Origin: an uncultured Candidatus Melainabacteria bacterium
GTDB lineage: Bacteria; Cyanobacteriota; Vampirovibrionia; Gastranaerophilales; Gastranaerophilaceae
Assembly: GCA_934691935.1 (NCBI GenBank)
Contig: CAKUTH010000002.1
Location: forward strand, 186,001-250,000
Length of the DNA stretch: 64,000 nt
Reading direction: 5' to 3'
The notes beneath the pieces were generated by a model. The model saw only the letters and a program-made list of their open reading frames with translations, did not search any database and was not told the DNA's origin. A program made the position numbers and the translations under genes. Positions within the stretch are counted from its first letter, which is position 1; each line of letters begins with the position of its first letter. Positions 24,122 to 33,016 of this stretch are shown piece after piece.

Positions 24122-25645
24122 TCAAATATGCAACTTTAACTTTTCTGCATGAATACTTGGTTCACTGTTTACAATATTCTGATAATATTTTTTTACTTCA
24201 TAATCATTATCATCAGAATCCCAAATATTTTTATATAAATCTAGTTCTTCTTTTTTGTTTTCTATATATTGTTCAAGTGGTTGAAAATGATAACCATAGC
24301 TAATTCTCATAAACCTATCTTCTAATTTTCTATATTCGTCAAAAATTTTTGGTTTTTTAGAAAAATATTCATAAAATTCATCAAATTCTTTATACGAATT
24401 AAAGTTTCTATTATTGAAAAATGGATGCTCTTCCATAAATCGTTGTTCGTATATTACATTATTAAGCGTATAAACCTCTTTCGGTACAGCAAATTGTAAC
24501 AATTCTTTTTTCTTGGAATTAACACTGAATGGATGTTCTGATTGGATCCTACAGTTATTATTTTCTTTTCTTGAAACTTTTTCACATAATAAATACGCAA
24601 GATATTCACAATCTATTTTTCTGTTTATATGATGACAAAAATAAATTGCCCTATTACAAACATTTACCATTTCTCTCATTGTTAATTGAAAACCTTTTCC
24701 AAATTCAGCAAGTTTTTCTTGAAGTGTTGTTAATGAATTATATTTATTTTTTACTTCCATTTTATGATTATCAAGAAGTGTTTGCACTTGTTCTTGCGTA
24801 ATAATAGTCTGAACTAATTTTAAATAATCTGGTTCATATAAATTCAATTTATCAGTAAAAAACTTATTAAAATAATATTCATTTTCTAAATTTTGACCAT
24901 TTTCTTCATCTATTCCATATAGTGCTTTTACACATTTCCGAAGAGAATATTCATTTGTTGGAACAATTATAAATAAACCCTTAATGTCAAAAAAATGTTT
25001 TATAATTTCTAAAGTTTTCATTGCATAATCAGGTCTGCAACGATCAAGTTCATCTACAATAATTACAAGCCTGTGAGTCGGCAGTGAAATTATAAAATCT
25101 CTTAATGATTTTTTGAAAGATATCAAATAATCATCATGTTCTATAAAAGTATTTATAAAATTTTCAATAGCCCCAATTGCTTTTTCAACATTGAAAGATG
25201 CGTCTAATGATATTATTCCAGAACAACCAGCAGTTACTGAAATATTTGTAGATTTTGTTAGATTTAAAATTAATTCAAATATAGTTTTAGATGTTGTTTT
25301 GAATTTATTCCATGTAGTTTCATTTTGTTTAAAATATTTTATTAATTCTTTAGAGAATGATACAAAAGGTTGCTCAATATAATCATTTTCCCAAGCACTA
25401 AAGTATATAGTATTAATATCACAATTTCTAAGAAAATAAGTAAATCTTGTTGAAAAATGAGTTTTGCCCATACCAAAATTATCTTGAAGTAGTAATACAT
25501 AAGGTGTTGGTTTTGTTAGAATAGTTGTTTTTAAACATTCTGCAAAATTTTTAGCACCTGGCATGCAGTCGTCAAATTCTTTATCCTTATATGTTTCTAA
25601 AATTTCTTTATCTAATTTAAAGATATTTGCTTTGTCAATTGTCAT
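24122..25645 (-). CDS. KAP-family P-loop NTPase
   Basis: The 507-residue protein fits the KAP NTPases, STAND-like ATPases linked to phage exclusion and membrane complexes. The Walker A region is LLLQDNFGMGKTHFSTRF (K61, T62), Walker B is RLVIIVDELDRCRPDYA near residue 215, and a downstream helical region contains the KAP-typical IIVPTNEYSLRKCV. The position where KAP proteins usually have Gly before the loop is Gln/Asp, a small deviation. No membrane helices are evident, unlike many KAP proteins, so the convergent two-helix protein may supply the membrane part. ATP-driven sensing of infection is inferred from the family. Confidence 0.8.
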   Translation of the reverse strand: MTIDKANIFKLDKEILETYKDKEFDDCMPGAKNFAECLKTTILTKPTPYVLLLQDNFGMGKTHFSTRFTYFLRNCDINTIYFSAWENDYIEQPFVSFSKELIKYFKQNETTWNKFKTTSKTIFELILNLTKSTNISVTAGCSGIISLDASFNVEKAIGAIENFINTFIEHDDYLISFKKSLRDFIISLPTHRLVIIVDELDRCRPDYAMKTLEIIKHFFDIKGLFIIVPTNEYSLRKCVKALYGIDEENGQNLENEYYFNKFFTDKLNLYEPDYLKLVQTIITQEQVQTLLDNHKMEVKNKYNSLTTLQEKLAEFGKGFQLTMREMVNVCNRAIYFCHHINRKIDCEYLAYLLCEKVSRKENNNCRIQSEHPFSVNSKKKELLQFAVPKEVYTLNNVIYEQRFMEEHPFFNNRNFNSYKEFDEFYEYFSKKPKIFDEYRKLEDRFMRISYGYHFQPLEQYIENKKEELDLYKNIWDSDDNDYEVKKYYQNIVNSEPSIHAEKLKLHI

Positions 25646-25728
25646 ACACTATCCTTTATATTAATAAAAATAATTATATATGACATTCCTTTTTTAAGAT
25701 AAAACATTAAGGAAAAATTAATTATTAA

Positions 25729-25746
25729 TGACACGGATATGACACG
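25729..25746. repeat. paired TGACACG motifs, right end (possible integrase arm sites)
   Basis: TGACACG at 25729-25735 and 25740-25746, 11 bp apart, about 65 bp inside the right att repeat. It mirrors the pair at 13091-13108. Confidence 0.6.
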
Positions 25747-25773
25747 AGAGGTAAAATTTTGAATTAAAATGCA

Positions 25774-25803
25774 AATAAAAAAGAGGGCTAAAACCCTCTT
25801 TAA
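25774..25803 (-). terminator. Rho-independent terminator of tRNA-Arg
   Basis: On the minus strand AAGAGGG pairs with CCCTCTT and is followed by a T-rich run, about 13 nt after the tRNA 3' end. It is supplied by the inserted element. Confidence 0.8.
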
Positions 25804-25812
25804 ATGTATAAA

Positions 25813-25886
<74 letters not shown>

Positions 25887-25897
25887 TTACATTTGTT

Positions 25898-25925
25898 ATA
25901 TTAACATAAAAATATTTTTTGACAA
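25898..25925 (-). promoter_or_regulatory. promoter of tRNA-Arg
   Basis: On the minus strand TTGTCA (25925-25920), a 16-bp spacer and TAATAT (25903-25898), 11 nt before the tRNA 5' end. Confidence 0.7.
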
Positions 25926-26026
25926 GGTTTTATTTTTATTTTTTCCAATCTTATTTTAAAATAGCTTTTTATCATTTTTTTTATTGTATAATGACTTTAT
26001 TGGATTAAATTGAAAAGGAAAACACT

Positions 26027-28633
26027 ATGCTAACGGGAAACCAAATTAGAAAATTATATTTAGATTACTTCAAAGAAAAACACGCACATACTTTAGTGGA
26101 AAGTTCTTCGCTTGTGCCTGACAACCCAACTGTACTTTTGACTACTGCTGGTATGTTGCAATTTTTACCGATATTTTTGGGAATTCAACCTTGCCCATAC
26201 GAACCTGCTCGAGCAACTTCTTGTCAAAAATGCGCTAGAGCTGGCGGAAAAGACTCTGATATTGAAAATGTTGGTAGAACCCCACGTCACCATACTTTCT
26301 TTGAAATGCTCGGTAACTTTTCTTTTGGCGACTATTATAAAAAAGAAATTATTCCTTGGGCTTGGGAATTTGTTACAGAAGTCCTAAAACTCGACAAAGA
26401 TAGACTTTGGATTACGATTTTTGAAACAGATGACGAAGCGTTTGACATCTGGAGAAGTGTTGGTGTTCCTGCCGAACGAATTAAACGCAAAGGCAAAAAA
26501 GATAATTTTTGGGGACCTCCAGGGGCGTCAGGTTCTTGCGGGCCTTGCTCTGAAATCCACTATGATTTAGGTGAACAATACAAGTGCGACGACCCTCGTG
26601 GTTGTGCAATCGACACTTGCGAATGCGACAGATGGGTTGAAATTTGGAATTTGGTATTTACAGAACTTTATCAAGACGAAGAAGGTAACCAATCTCCGTT
26701 GGGTAAGAAAAACGTTGATACAGGCATGGGCTTAGAACGTATTACAATGGTTTGCCAAGGCGTTGCATCAACATTCGAAACAGACTTGCTAAAACCGATT
26801 ATGGACAAAGTTTGTGAAATGAGTGGCGTGCCTTACAAAAAATCTGAAAAGACCGATATTTCATTGCGTATTATCACAGACCATGCAAGATGCGTTACGT
26901 TCTTGATTTCTGATGGCGTAATCCCTGGAAACGAAGGCAGAAGTTACGTTTTAAGAATGATACTACGTAGAGCGTTGCGCCACGGCAAAATTTTAGGTAT
27001 GGAATTGCCGTTCTTGTACAAACTTGTTGATGTAATCGTTGAAAATTACGGTGAGGCTTATCCTGACTTGGTTACAAACAAGGCAAAAATTGTTGATACA
27101 ATCAAAAAAGAAGAAGAACGCTTTGCAAAAACTCTCGACCGCGGTTACAAATTACTTGATGAATTTATTGAAACAAAAAAAGATATTGACGGCGAAAGTG
27201 CATTCAAATTATACGATACATTTGGTTTCCCTCTTGAATTGACAAAAGAAATCGCGTTGGAAAACGGTTTGAATGTTGATGAAGAAGGTTACAAATCAGC
27301 AATGCAAGAACAAAAAGACCGTGCAAAAGCTGCTGCTGCAAAAATCAGTGTGACAGGCGATATGAAATACGCCAAAGTTGAAAAAGAAGTTGGTTCAACT
27401 GAATTTGTCGGTTATAGCGAAAACGAATGCGACGCAAAGGTTTTGGCAACAATTGAAGGCGAAGGTTATACTGATGTAGTTCTTGATAAAACTCCGTTCT
27501 ATGCTGAATGTGGTGGACAAGTTGGTGATTCTGGTGTAATCGAAAACGGAAACTTGAAATTGGAAGTTTTGACAACATTCAAGGTTAACAAACTGTTTGT
27601 TCATCGTTGTGAAGTTGTTAATGGCGAAATTCTTGTTGGAGAAAAGGTTCATGCAAAAATTGATGTTGAAAAACGAGAAGAAATCAGACTTCATCACTCA
27701 TCAGCTCACCTTCTACAATCGGCTCTAATCAAGGTTCTTGGGGATGAGGTTAAACAAGCTGGCTCTCAAGTAGAAGAAAATAGAATGCGTTTTGACTTTA
27801 CATTCTCTCGTGCGATGACTCCAGAAGAAATCTTTAAAACTGAAGAAATTGTAAATAAATGGATTGCAAAAGGTTTGCCGATTACAACAGAAGAAATGGA
27901 TATTGAACATGCTAAATTAACTGGCGCAACAGCTTTGTTTGGAGAAAAATACGAAGATGTTGTAAGAGTTGTTTCTATGGGCACTCCAAATGTTTGTATT
28001 TCAAAAGAATTTTGTGCTGGTACTCACGCAAGAAACACTCGTGACTTGAGATTGTTCAAAATCGTTTCAGAAGGCGCAATTTCAGCTGGTACAAGACGTA
28101 TTGAAGCTGTTGTTTCAAAATCTGCATTTGAATTTATGAATGCAAAAGTAAAAGAAATGGACAAATTGTCATTGATGTTTAAAGCTCATTATGACGAGGT
28201 TTGTGACCGTGTTGAAAAATTGCAGGAAGAAAACAAAGAACTTCAAAAAGAACTTGTATCTGTAAAAGAAGAAATGACAAGAGCAAAATTTGCGACATTC
28301 TTGTCAAAAGCGCAAGATATTGACGGCGGAAAACTATTTATTACAAAAATCGAAAATATTGATGGCAATGGTATTAAAGCAGGAATCGAATTTGCGTCAC
28401 AAAAACTTGGCGAAAGTATAGTTGTTTTAGCTTCTGCAAAAACAGTTGCAGTAAAGGTTTCTGACAGTTTTGTTAAAAAAGGCATAAATGCTGGAAAAAT
28501 TGTTGGAGAAATCGCTCGTGCAACTGGTGCAAACGGTGGCGGACGTCCAAACTTTGCTCAAGGCGGTGTAAAAGACGCATCGAAATTAGATGAAATCTTG
28601 GCAAAAGTTGAAAACGAAATTAAAGGGGCGTAA
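26027..28633 (+). CDS. alaS: alanyl-tRNA synthetase
   Basis: AlaRS charges tRNA-Ala with alanine and edits mischarged products. The 868-residue protein has the class II catalytic domain (ETDDEAFDIWRSVGVP region and GPCSEIHYDLG, with GMGLERI as motif 3). The editing domain is zinc-binding (HHSSAHLLQSAL near residue 555 and CAGTHARNTRDL near 664). The C-terminal DHHA1 domain ends with GGGRPNFAQGG. The length is normal. AAAGGAAAAC lies before the ATG, and TATAAT at 25987-25992 is the likely -10 box. It marks the return to core sequence right of the element. Confidence 0.97.
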   Translation: MLTGNQIRKLYLDYFKEKHAHTLVESSSLVPDNPTVLLTTAGMLQFLPIFLGIQPCPYEPARATSCQKCARAGGKDSDIENVGRTPRHHTFFEMLGNFSFGDYYKKEIIPWAWEFVTEVLKLDKDRLWITIFETDDEAFDIWRSVGVPAERIKRKGKKDNFWGPPGASGSCGPCSEIHYDLGEQYKCDDPRGCAIDTCECDRWVEIWNLVFTELYQDEEGNQSPLGKKNVDTGMGLERITMVCQGVASTFETDLLKPIMDKVCEMSGVPYKKSEKTDISLRIITDHARCVTFLISDGVIPGNEGRSYVLRMILRRALRHGKILGMELPFLYKLVDVIVENYGEAYPDLVTNKAKIVDTIKKEEERFAKTLDRGYKLLDEFIETKKDIDGESAFKLYDTFGFPLELTKEIALENGLNVDEEGYKSAMQEQKDRAKAAAAKISVTGDMKYAKVEKEVGSTEFVGYSENECDAKVLATIEGEGYTDVVLDKTPFYAECGGQVGDSGVIENGNLKLEVLTTFKVNKLFVHRCEVVNGEILVGEKVHAKIDVEKREEIRLHHSSAHLLQSALIKVLGDEVKQAGSQVEENRMRFDFTFSRAMTPEEIFKTEEIVNKWIAKGLPITTEEMDIEHAKLTGATALFGEKYEDVVRVVSMGTPNVCISKEFCAGTHARNTRDLRLFKIVSEGAISAGTRRIEAVVSKSAFEFMNAKVKEMDKLSLMFKAHYDEVCDRVEKLQEENKELQKELVSVKEEMTRAKFATFLSKAQDIDGGKLFITKIENIDGNGIKAGIEFASQKLGESIVVLASAKTVAVKVSDSFVKKGINAGKIVGEIARATGANGGGRPNFAQGGVKDASKLDEILAKVENEIKGA

Positions 28634-28640
28634 GTTTAGT

Positions 28641-28664
28641 GTTGGGGTGGAAACCCCAACCTAC
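28641..28664 (-). repeat. REP-like hairpin, copy 1
   Basis: GTTGGGGT and ACCCCAAC form an 8-bp perfect stem around GGAA, followed by CTAC. Read on the minus strand it is the GTAG-plus-hairpin unit found at 29393, differing by one loop base. Confidence 0.85.
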
Positions 28665-28703
28665 CAAAACAACTGCAGTATATACCGCTAAAATATTAAT
28701 TGT

Positions 28704-28727
28704 AAGGCGAGGTAGATACCTCGCCTT
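28704..28727. terminator. bidirectional terminator between alaS and the 101-residue gene
   Basis: AAGGCGAGGT and ACCTCGCCTT form a 10-bp perfect stem with a 4-nt loop, followed by ATTTATT on the plus strand. It lies between convergent genes. Confidence 0.8.
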
Positions 28728-28740
28728 ATTTATTCTGAAT

Positions 28741-29046
28741 TTATTTTTGTTTTTTATCGTCAAAAATACTTGTTTCATTACGTTCAATATCAGCCTTAAT
28801 TCGATTTAGTTCTTGTTGTAGAGTATTTGCAAGATCAATATCTCCGCATTGTTGAGCAAGCAAAATTTGTTGTTGTTTAATTTTGGCGTTACTTTTTAAG
28901 TCGCTGACATTGCTAGGGGGATCAATAATTCTACTAGCAAGTTCTTGTTGTTTTGCATTAGCTTTAGCTGTGGCTGTATTGTTTTGTTTCTTAGTTTGAG
29001 TTATTTTTTGAGTCACATTAGTTTTAGAAATTTTGTCCATTGCCAT
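28741..29046 (-). CDS. hypothetical protein, 101 residues, coiled-coil type
   Basis: The protein is not recognised. It is Gln/Asn/Lys/Ala-rich with a predicted coiled coil in the second half (NAKIKQQQILLAQQ, then LANTLQQELNRIKADIERNE). It has no signal peptide or membrane segment. A strong AAGGAGA ribosome-binding sequence precedes the ATG at 29046. It is divergent from the small XRE gene and convergent with alaS, with which it shares a terminator. Confidence 0.6.
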   Translation of the reverse strand: MAMDKISKTNVTQKITQTKKQNNTATAKANAKQQELASRIIDPPSNVSDLKSNAKIKQQQILLAQQCGDIDLANTLQQELNRIKADIERNETSIFDDKKQK

Positions 29047-29154
29047 TACTGTTCTCCTTTTACATAGTTAAAGTGTTCTATTCACCATGTTTAAATGGTA
29101 TATAAATAACTATAAATGGTCGATTGAATTTTGTCAATATGTAATTATATTATT

Positions 29155-29382
29155 ATGGATAGAGATAAAATTCTTGCTGAATTCGGAAAAAATTTAAGAG
29201 CAGAGCGCAACAGAGCTGGTTATTCACAAGATGGGCTTGCCGACGCTATCGGAATATGTGCAGGTAAACATATTGGAACAATTGAACGCGGAGAAACAAA
29301 TCCGACACTTACGACAATAGTTGCGATAATGAAAGTGCTTAAGGTTGATTTTAGCAAATTGTTTGATGTAAATAAAGATTAA
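29155..29382 (+). CDS. small XRE-family helix-turn-helix protein
   Basis: The 75-residue protein is little more than a Cro/CI-type HTH: FGKNLRAERNRAGYSQDGLA, then GKHIGTIERGETNPTLTTIV. I start it at the ATG 29155, since the upstream ATG at 29131 overlaps likely promoter sequence (TTGAAT and TATATT, 16 bp apart). There is no ribosome-binding sequence, so initiation is likely leaderless or near-leaderless. It may regulate itself and the divergent 101-residue gene. Confidence 0.8.
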   Translation: MDRDKILAEFGKNLRAERNRAGYSQDGLADAIGICAGKHIGTIERGETNPTLTTIVAIMKVLKVDFSKLFDVNKD

Positions 29383-29392
29383 ACATAAAAAT

Positions 29393-29416
29393 GTAGGTTG
29401 GGGTTTCTACCCCAAC
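29393..29416 (+). repeat. REP-like hairpin, copy 2 (5' flank of the RAYT gene)
   Basis: GTAG followed by GTTGGGGT, a TTCT loop and ACCCCAAC, a perfect 8-bp stem. The transposase ATG lies 22 nt downstream. Confidence 0.9.
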
Positions 29417-29438
29417 AATTTTTATATATAATAAATTT

Positions 29439-29960
29439 ATGAATTATAAACGTGTTTTTATTGAAAATGGTTTGGTACATATTGTTCTTGTTGCTTATAA
29501 AAGAAAGAAAATATTTATCGAGAATATTTCACTATTGCGTAAAGCATTTGCAAATGCAAAAAAATTTTTTGGTTTTGAAATAATTGCAATATGTGTGTTA
29601 CCTGACCATATTCACATGATTTTAAAACCTCAAAATATATATGATTATCCAAAAATTGTTACATCAATAAAATATTATTTTTCAAAAAATTATAATGTTG
29701 GGGTAGAAACCCCAACCTACGGTTATAATAACAAAAAAGAAAAAGGCATTTGGCAACGGCGATTTTACGAACATACTATCAGGGATGAAGAAGATTTAAA
29801 CAAACATATTGATTATATTCACTATAATTCATACAAACATTTTGGCATTATTCCAAAGGATTGGGAGTTTTCAACGTTTTCAAAATTTGTAAAAGATGGA
29901 TATTATGAACAAAATTGGCTTGTTGATGATAAAATATTTAAAGATATTGATTGTGAATAA
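29439..29960 (+). CDS. REP-associated tyrosine transposase (RAYT, Y1/HUH type)
   Basis: The 173-residue protein is a small HUH-fold nuclease of the TnpA-REP group. The HUH motif is PDHIHMILKP near residue 52, and the family-typical GIWQRRFYEHTIRDEEDLNK followed by HIDYIHYNSYKHFGI (catalytic Tyr within DYIHYN) is intact. RAYTs cleave single-stranded REP hairpins; this one is flanked on both sides by REP-like hairpins, and a third is embedded in its own coding sequence at 29697-29720, encoding NVGVETPTYG in frame. TATAAT (29427-29432) lies 6 nt before the ATG, predicting a leaderless mRNA. The protein seems intact and possibly active. Confidence 0.9.
   Translation: MNYKRVFIENGLVHIVLVAYKRKKIFIENISLLRKAFANAKKFFGFEIIAICVLPDHIHMILKPQNIYDYPKIVTSIKYYFSKNYNVGVETPTYGYNNKKEKGIWQRRFYEHTIRDEEDLNKHIDYIHYNSYKHFGIIPKDWEFSTFSKFVKDGYYEQNWLVDDKIFKDIDCE
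29697..29720 (-). repeat. REP-like hairpin, copy 3 (inside the RAYT coding sequence)
   Basis: The exact reverse complement of copy 2 over 24 nt. It sits in a surface-loop region of the transposase between the N-terminal domain and the WQRRFYEH motif and keeps the frame open. Confidence 0.9.
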
Positions 29961-29963
29961 GAT

Positions 29964-29987
29964 GTAGGTTTGGGTTTTTACCCCAAC
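29964..29987 (+). repeat. REP-like hairpin, copy 4 (3' flank of the RAYT gene)
   Basis: Same orientation as copy 2 with two base changes (one in the stem, giving a G-T type mispair, one in the loop). It starts 3 nt after the transposase stop. Confidence 0.85.
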
Positions 29988-30015
29988 ACAAATATAAAAA
30001 GAAAGGGATTATGCA

Positions 30016-30453
30016 ATGACAGTATTAAAAATTGAGAGATTACCACACAACAAATTTTTACCTGAATACAAAACGGAAGGTGCTGCTGGAATGGACTTGT
30101 GTGCGGCAATTTCTGAACCTGTCACATTGAAACCACTTGAAAGAACCTTAATTCCAACAGGGTTGAAAATCGAGCTTGAACACGGATATGAGGCTCAAAT
30201 TAGACCTCGTTCTGGGCTTTCTATAAAACATGGGATTACTCTAATAAACTGTGTAGGAACTGTTGATGAGGATTACAGAGGTGAAGTTTGCGTACCGATT
30301 GTTAATGTTTCAAACGAAACTTACACAATTCAACCTGATGAAAGGGTTGCTCAAATGATTATTGCTCGAGTTGAGCAGGCTGAAATCAAGGTAGCGGTTG
30401 AGCTTTCAGAAACTTCTCGTGGCGAAGGCGGTTTTGGCTCTACTGGCAAATAA
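30016..30453 (+). CDS. dut: dUTP diphosphatase
   Basis: The trimeric dUTPase removes dUTP and supplies dUMP for thymidylate synthesis. All five conserved motifs are visible in 145 residues: AAGMDLCAA, PRSGLSIKHGI, GTVDEDYRGEV, DERVAQMII and the C-terminal RGEGGFGSTG arm. AAAGGGA precedes the ATG. It is followed by a strong terminator. It complements the salvage thymidine kinase encoded at 1933. Confidence 0.97.
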   Translation: MTVLKIERLPHNKFLPEYKTEGAAGMDLCAAISEPVTLKPLERTLIPTGLKIELEHGYEAQIRPRSGLSIKHGITLINCVGTVDEDYRGEVCVPIVNVSNETYTIQPDERVAQMIIARVEQAEIKVAVELSETSRGEGGFGSTGK

Positions 30454-30485
30454 GTTTGAGATAAAACAAAATAAAATAAAACAAA

Positions 30486-30510
30486 AAAACCCTTAGCAAT
30501 AAGGGTTTTT
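30486..30510 (+). terminator. Rho-independent terminator after dut
   Basis: AAAACCCTTA pairs with TAAGGGTTTT around a GCAA tetraloop, followed by T residues. Confidence 0.9.
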
Positions 30511-30551
30511 AAAATTTTTACAATCGAGGAAATTTAAAGAAATCATTAATA

Positions 30552-30704
30552 TTATTTTTGTGGATTAAAGACAGATATGTCTTTCAAATCTTTCAGTGCA
30601 AAATTAGTATTAATATCTGCAAGCGCATTTTGCTTGTCAGTTTTTTGACTTTGCCAATAATTATCTGGTAATTTTGGATATTTGTTTTGAATTTCATTTC
30701 CCAT
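30552..30704 (-). CDS. possible small protein, 50 residues
   Basis: A minus-strand frame encodes MGNEIQNKYPKLPDNYWQSQ followed by 30 more polar residues ending FNPQK. Composition is protein-like (Asn, Gln, Lys, Asp) and it fills an otherwise empty gap between the dut terminator and the GH57 gene. The nearest ribosome-binding-like sequence (AAAGG) is somewhat far from the ATG. It is not recognised and may be a lineage-specific small gene. Confidence 0.4.
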   Translation of the reverse strand: MGNEIQNKYPKLPDNYWQSQKTDKQNALADINTNFALKDLKDISVFNPQK

Positions 30705-30757
30705 ATTTTTACTTACGACCTTTCTTGTAGAAAACTTTAATATTATGTTAAAAAATA

Positions 30758-32974
30758 TTACAATCTTTTAATAGTTAAGAGCATGTCATTAGGAACGAAA
30801 AAGTCTTTAACCCCGTAATTAGCATTTACAAACAAAAATTCAAGGGTGTCATCTTTAGCGACATCAATATCGTCAAACGGAATACTAATGTCAACAAATT
30901 TGTCGTAAACGGTTTTAATATTTTTTGCAGTAGTAATCGCCCAAAGGTTATTTGGCAGAGCTTTTACGAGTCTGACGAGGTTAATTTCGCCTTCAAATAT
31001 TGAAATTTGCAATTCGTTGTGGAATTTTTCTTTGCAGATTGGCAGAATACTATCTGTTTTTTGAATAATTCTTATTGGAGAAAGTGACTGTCTTTTATTC
31101 ATATTACGCATATAGACGTACATTTGATTAACTTGTCTTGAAATTTTATCTTTGAGAAATTCATTTATATAAAATCTCAAATACAGATTATCTTTGTCGT
31201 AACCAAAGCAAATTTTGTCATAGAATTTATCTTCTTTCAAGACAGGGCCGTCAGGAATTTTTATACAACCCGCGTTGAGCCAACTACCGTCGCCGTGTTC
31301 TTTTCCATCTAGTATTGGTGTAAATTCACCTTTTGGGTATCTGGAAGGTTTTGCGATAGCTGAAAGCAAAGGTGTGTCAAGATATTCTGGAGCTTCCAAA
31401 CCAAGGTAGAAATAAACATTTTTCAAATGCTCTCTAAAAATATAATCAAAAATATTGTCCCGTCCAGAATCGTTTGGTTCACCGTACCACCAGAACCAGT
31501 CAGAACCTTCGCAAATAAACAATTCACGTCTTGCATTTTTTGTATCTGGTGATTCAGAATTCTCTTTAACAAAATTTTCATAATCATCGCGAACATTTTT
31601 GAGATATTTCCAAGCAAGATTTTTTAGCGGTTCATCAATCCAGAGTTTAAAATTTCTGTTTACCCATGAGCCTGAACTTATCTTGTTCAGTGGCTTTTGG
31701 GTGTCACGTTGCAAATAATCACTTATCAAAACAGTTTCCAGAGTCGGATCGTTTTCAATCAAACCATACAGTGTGTTCAAGAATAATGAGCCGTCTGCCG
31801 AATATCTTTCCCAACAATTTTCTCCATCCATTGCGATTGTCAACAAATGGTTATCATCAGGTGATGAGAGGAGTTTGCTTTGAGCAACTTTAATTCTGTC
31901 ATACAAATCGTTTGCAGCACCTTGCGGGGTGTGGTTTGGGTATTCAAAACTTATCAAATTAGGAATAAGTGATTCTCTAAAAATAATATTTGTTCCGTTG
32001 TAATCGTAAGTTTTGAAAAGGTGATAAGGGTCTTCCATGTGTCCTCTAAAATCCCTTGCAAACTCAAAATTTATGGACTTTGACAAAATCCCTTCGTCAG
32101 AAATAGTCCAACTTACGCCCAATTCTTTTAACATATCCATAACTTTTGGGCTAATACAATGTTCTGATGGCCAAATGCCTTTTGGGCGAACCCCAAAGAT
32201 TTCTTCTATTCTGTCTAGGGCAATTTTGGTTTGGTCTTTGGCGTCGTTTTCCATGTGTAAATCTAATGGAAAATCGTTTGTTGCAGATTTTTTTATTCCG
32301 TTTGAATCCAGCAAAATTGGCAAAATCGGGTGATAATAAGGGCTTGTTGTAATTTCAATTTTACCCTTTTTTAGACATTCTTTATATGCTGGAATAATTT
32401 GTCTGATTATATCTCTTTGAATATCTATTATTTTAATTCTGTCTTTAATAGTATAATTTTTACCCTTTTTAAATAGTTTTTTCAATTCAGGGTATTTGTT
32501 TTTGTAAATTGGATCAGACCACGCCAAATTAAATAATGCAATCAAATCGGAATATTCTTGGTCAGTAAAAATGGTTATGTCGTTGCCAGAACTTGCTTGA
32601 TATTTTTGATAAAGCCTATTGTATTCAGGGTTAGGCAAAATCATTGAGTGATAATTTGCATCAAAAAAATTGTTTATAACAAATTCTTTGTCGTCATCGG
32701 TCAAGTTTTCGGTAATCGTTATTCTTGAGTGAATATCGTGCAAACCTTTTTCACCATAGTCAATCAAAGCATCCAAAAGCACTGGCACAAGGTTAAAGTT
32801 AAGTTTTAATTTTTTAAACTTATTTACAACCAAAACCATGTCAAGATAATCTTTTACGGCATGCATTCTAACCCAAGGCATTAGGTAATCACCTTGTGGT
32901 GTGAGCTGGTACACAGGTTGGTGCATGTGCCAATAGAATGCAATAGATAACTTTTTATTTTGACTCATCATCAT
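30758..32974 (-). CDS. glycoside hydrolase family 57 protein
   Basis: The 738-residue protein has the GH57 signature regions: FYWHMHQPVYQL at residues 13-24 (HQP motif), IWPSEHCISPKVMD near 265 with the nucleophile Glu, and AMDGENCWERYSADG near 385 with the catalytic Asp. A second domain with FICEGSDWFWWYGEPNDSG is typical of long alpha-amylase or amylopullulanase-like members. There is no signal peptide, so it acts in the cytoplasm, most likely on glycogen or maltodextrin. The first of three consecutive ATGs lies 6 nt after the -10 box, predicting a leaderless mRNA. Confidence 0.88.
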   Translation of the reverse strand: MMMSQNKKLSIAFYWHMHQPVYQLTPQGDYLMPWVRMHAVKDYLDMVLVVNKFKKLKLNFNLVPVLLDALIDYGEKGLHDIHSRITITENLTDDDKEFVINNFFDANYHSMILPNPEYNRLYQKYQASSGNDITIFTDQEYSDLIALFNLAWSDPIYKNKYPELKKLFKKGKNYTIKDRIKIIDIQRDIIRQIIPAYKECLKKGKIEITTSPYYHPILPILLDSNGIKKSATNDFPLDLHMENDAKDQTKIALDRIEEIFGVRPKGIWPSEHCISPKVMDMLKELGVSWTISDEGILSKSINFEFARDFRGHMEDPYHLFKTYDYNGTNIIFRESLIPNLISFEYPNHTPQGAANDLYDRIKVAQSKLLSSPDDNHLLTIAMDGENCWERYSADGSLFLNTLYGLIENDPTLETVLISDYLQRDTQKPLNKISSGSWVNRNFKLWIDEPLKNLAWKYLKNVRDDYENFVKENSESPDTKNARRELFICEGSDWFWWYGEPNDSGRDNIFDYIFREHLKNVYFYLGLEAPEYLDTPLLSAIAKPSRYPKGEFTPILDGKEHGDGSWLNAGCIKIPDGPVLKEDKFYDKICFGYDKDNLYLRFYINEFLKDKISRQVNQMYVYMRNMNKRQSLSPIRIIQKTDSILPICKEKFHNELQISIFEGEINLVRLVKALPNNLWAITTAKNIKTVYDKFVDISIPFDDIDVAKDDTLEFLFVNANYGVKDFFVPNDMLLTIKRL

Positions 32975-32980
32975 ACACTG

Positions 32981-33009
32981 ATTGTATCAAAAACTATCGC
33001 AAATAGCAA
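32981..33009 (-). promoter_or_regulatory. promoter of the GH57 gene
   Basis: On the minus strand TTGCTA (33009-33004), a 17-bp spacer and TACAAT (32986-32981), then 6 nt to the ATG at 32974. Confidence 0.75.
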
Positions 33010-33016
33010 AATATTT

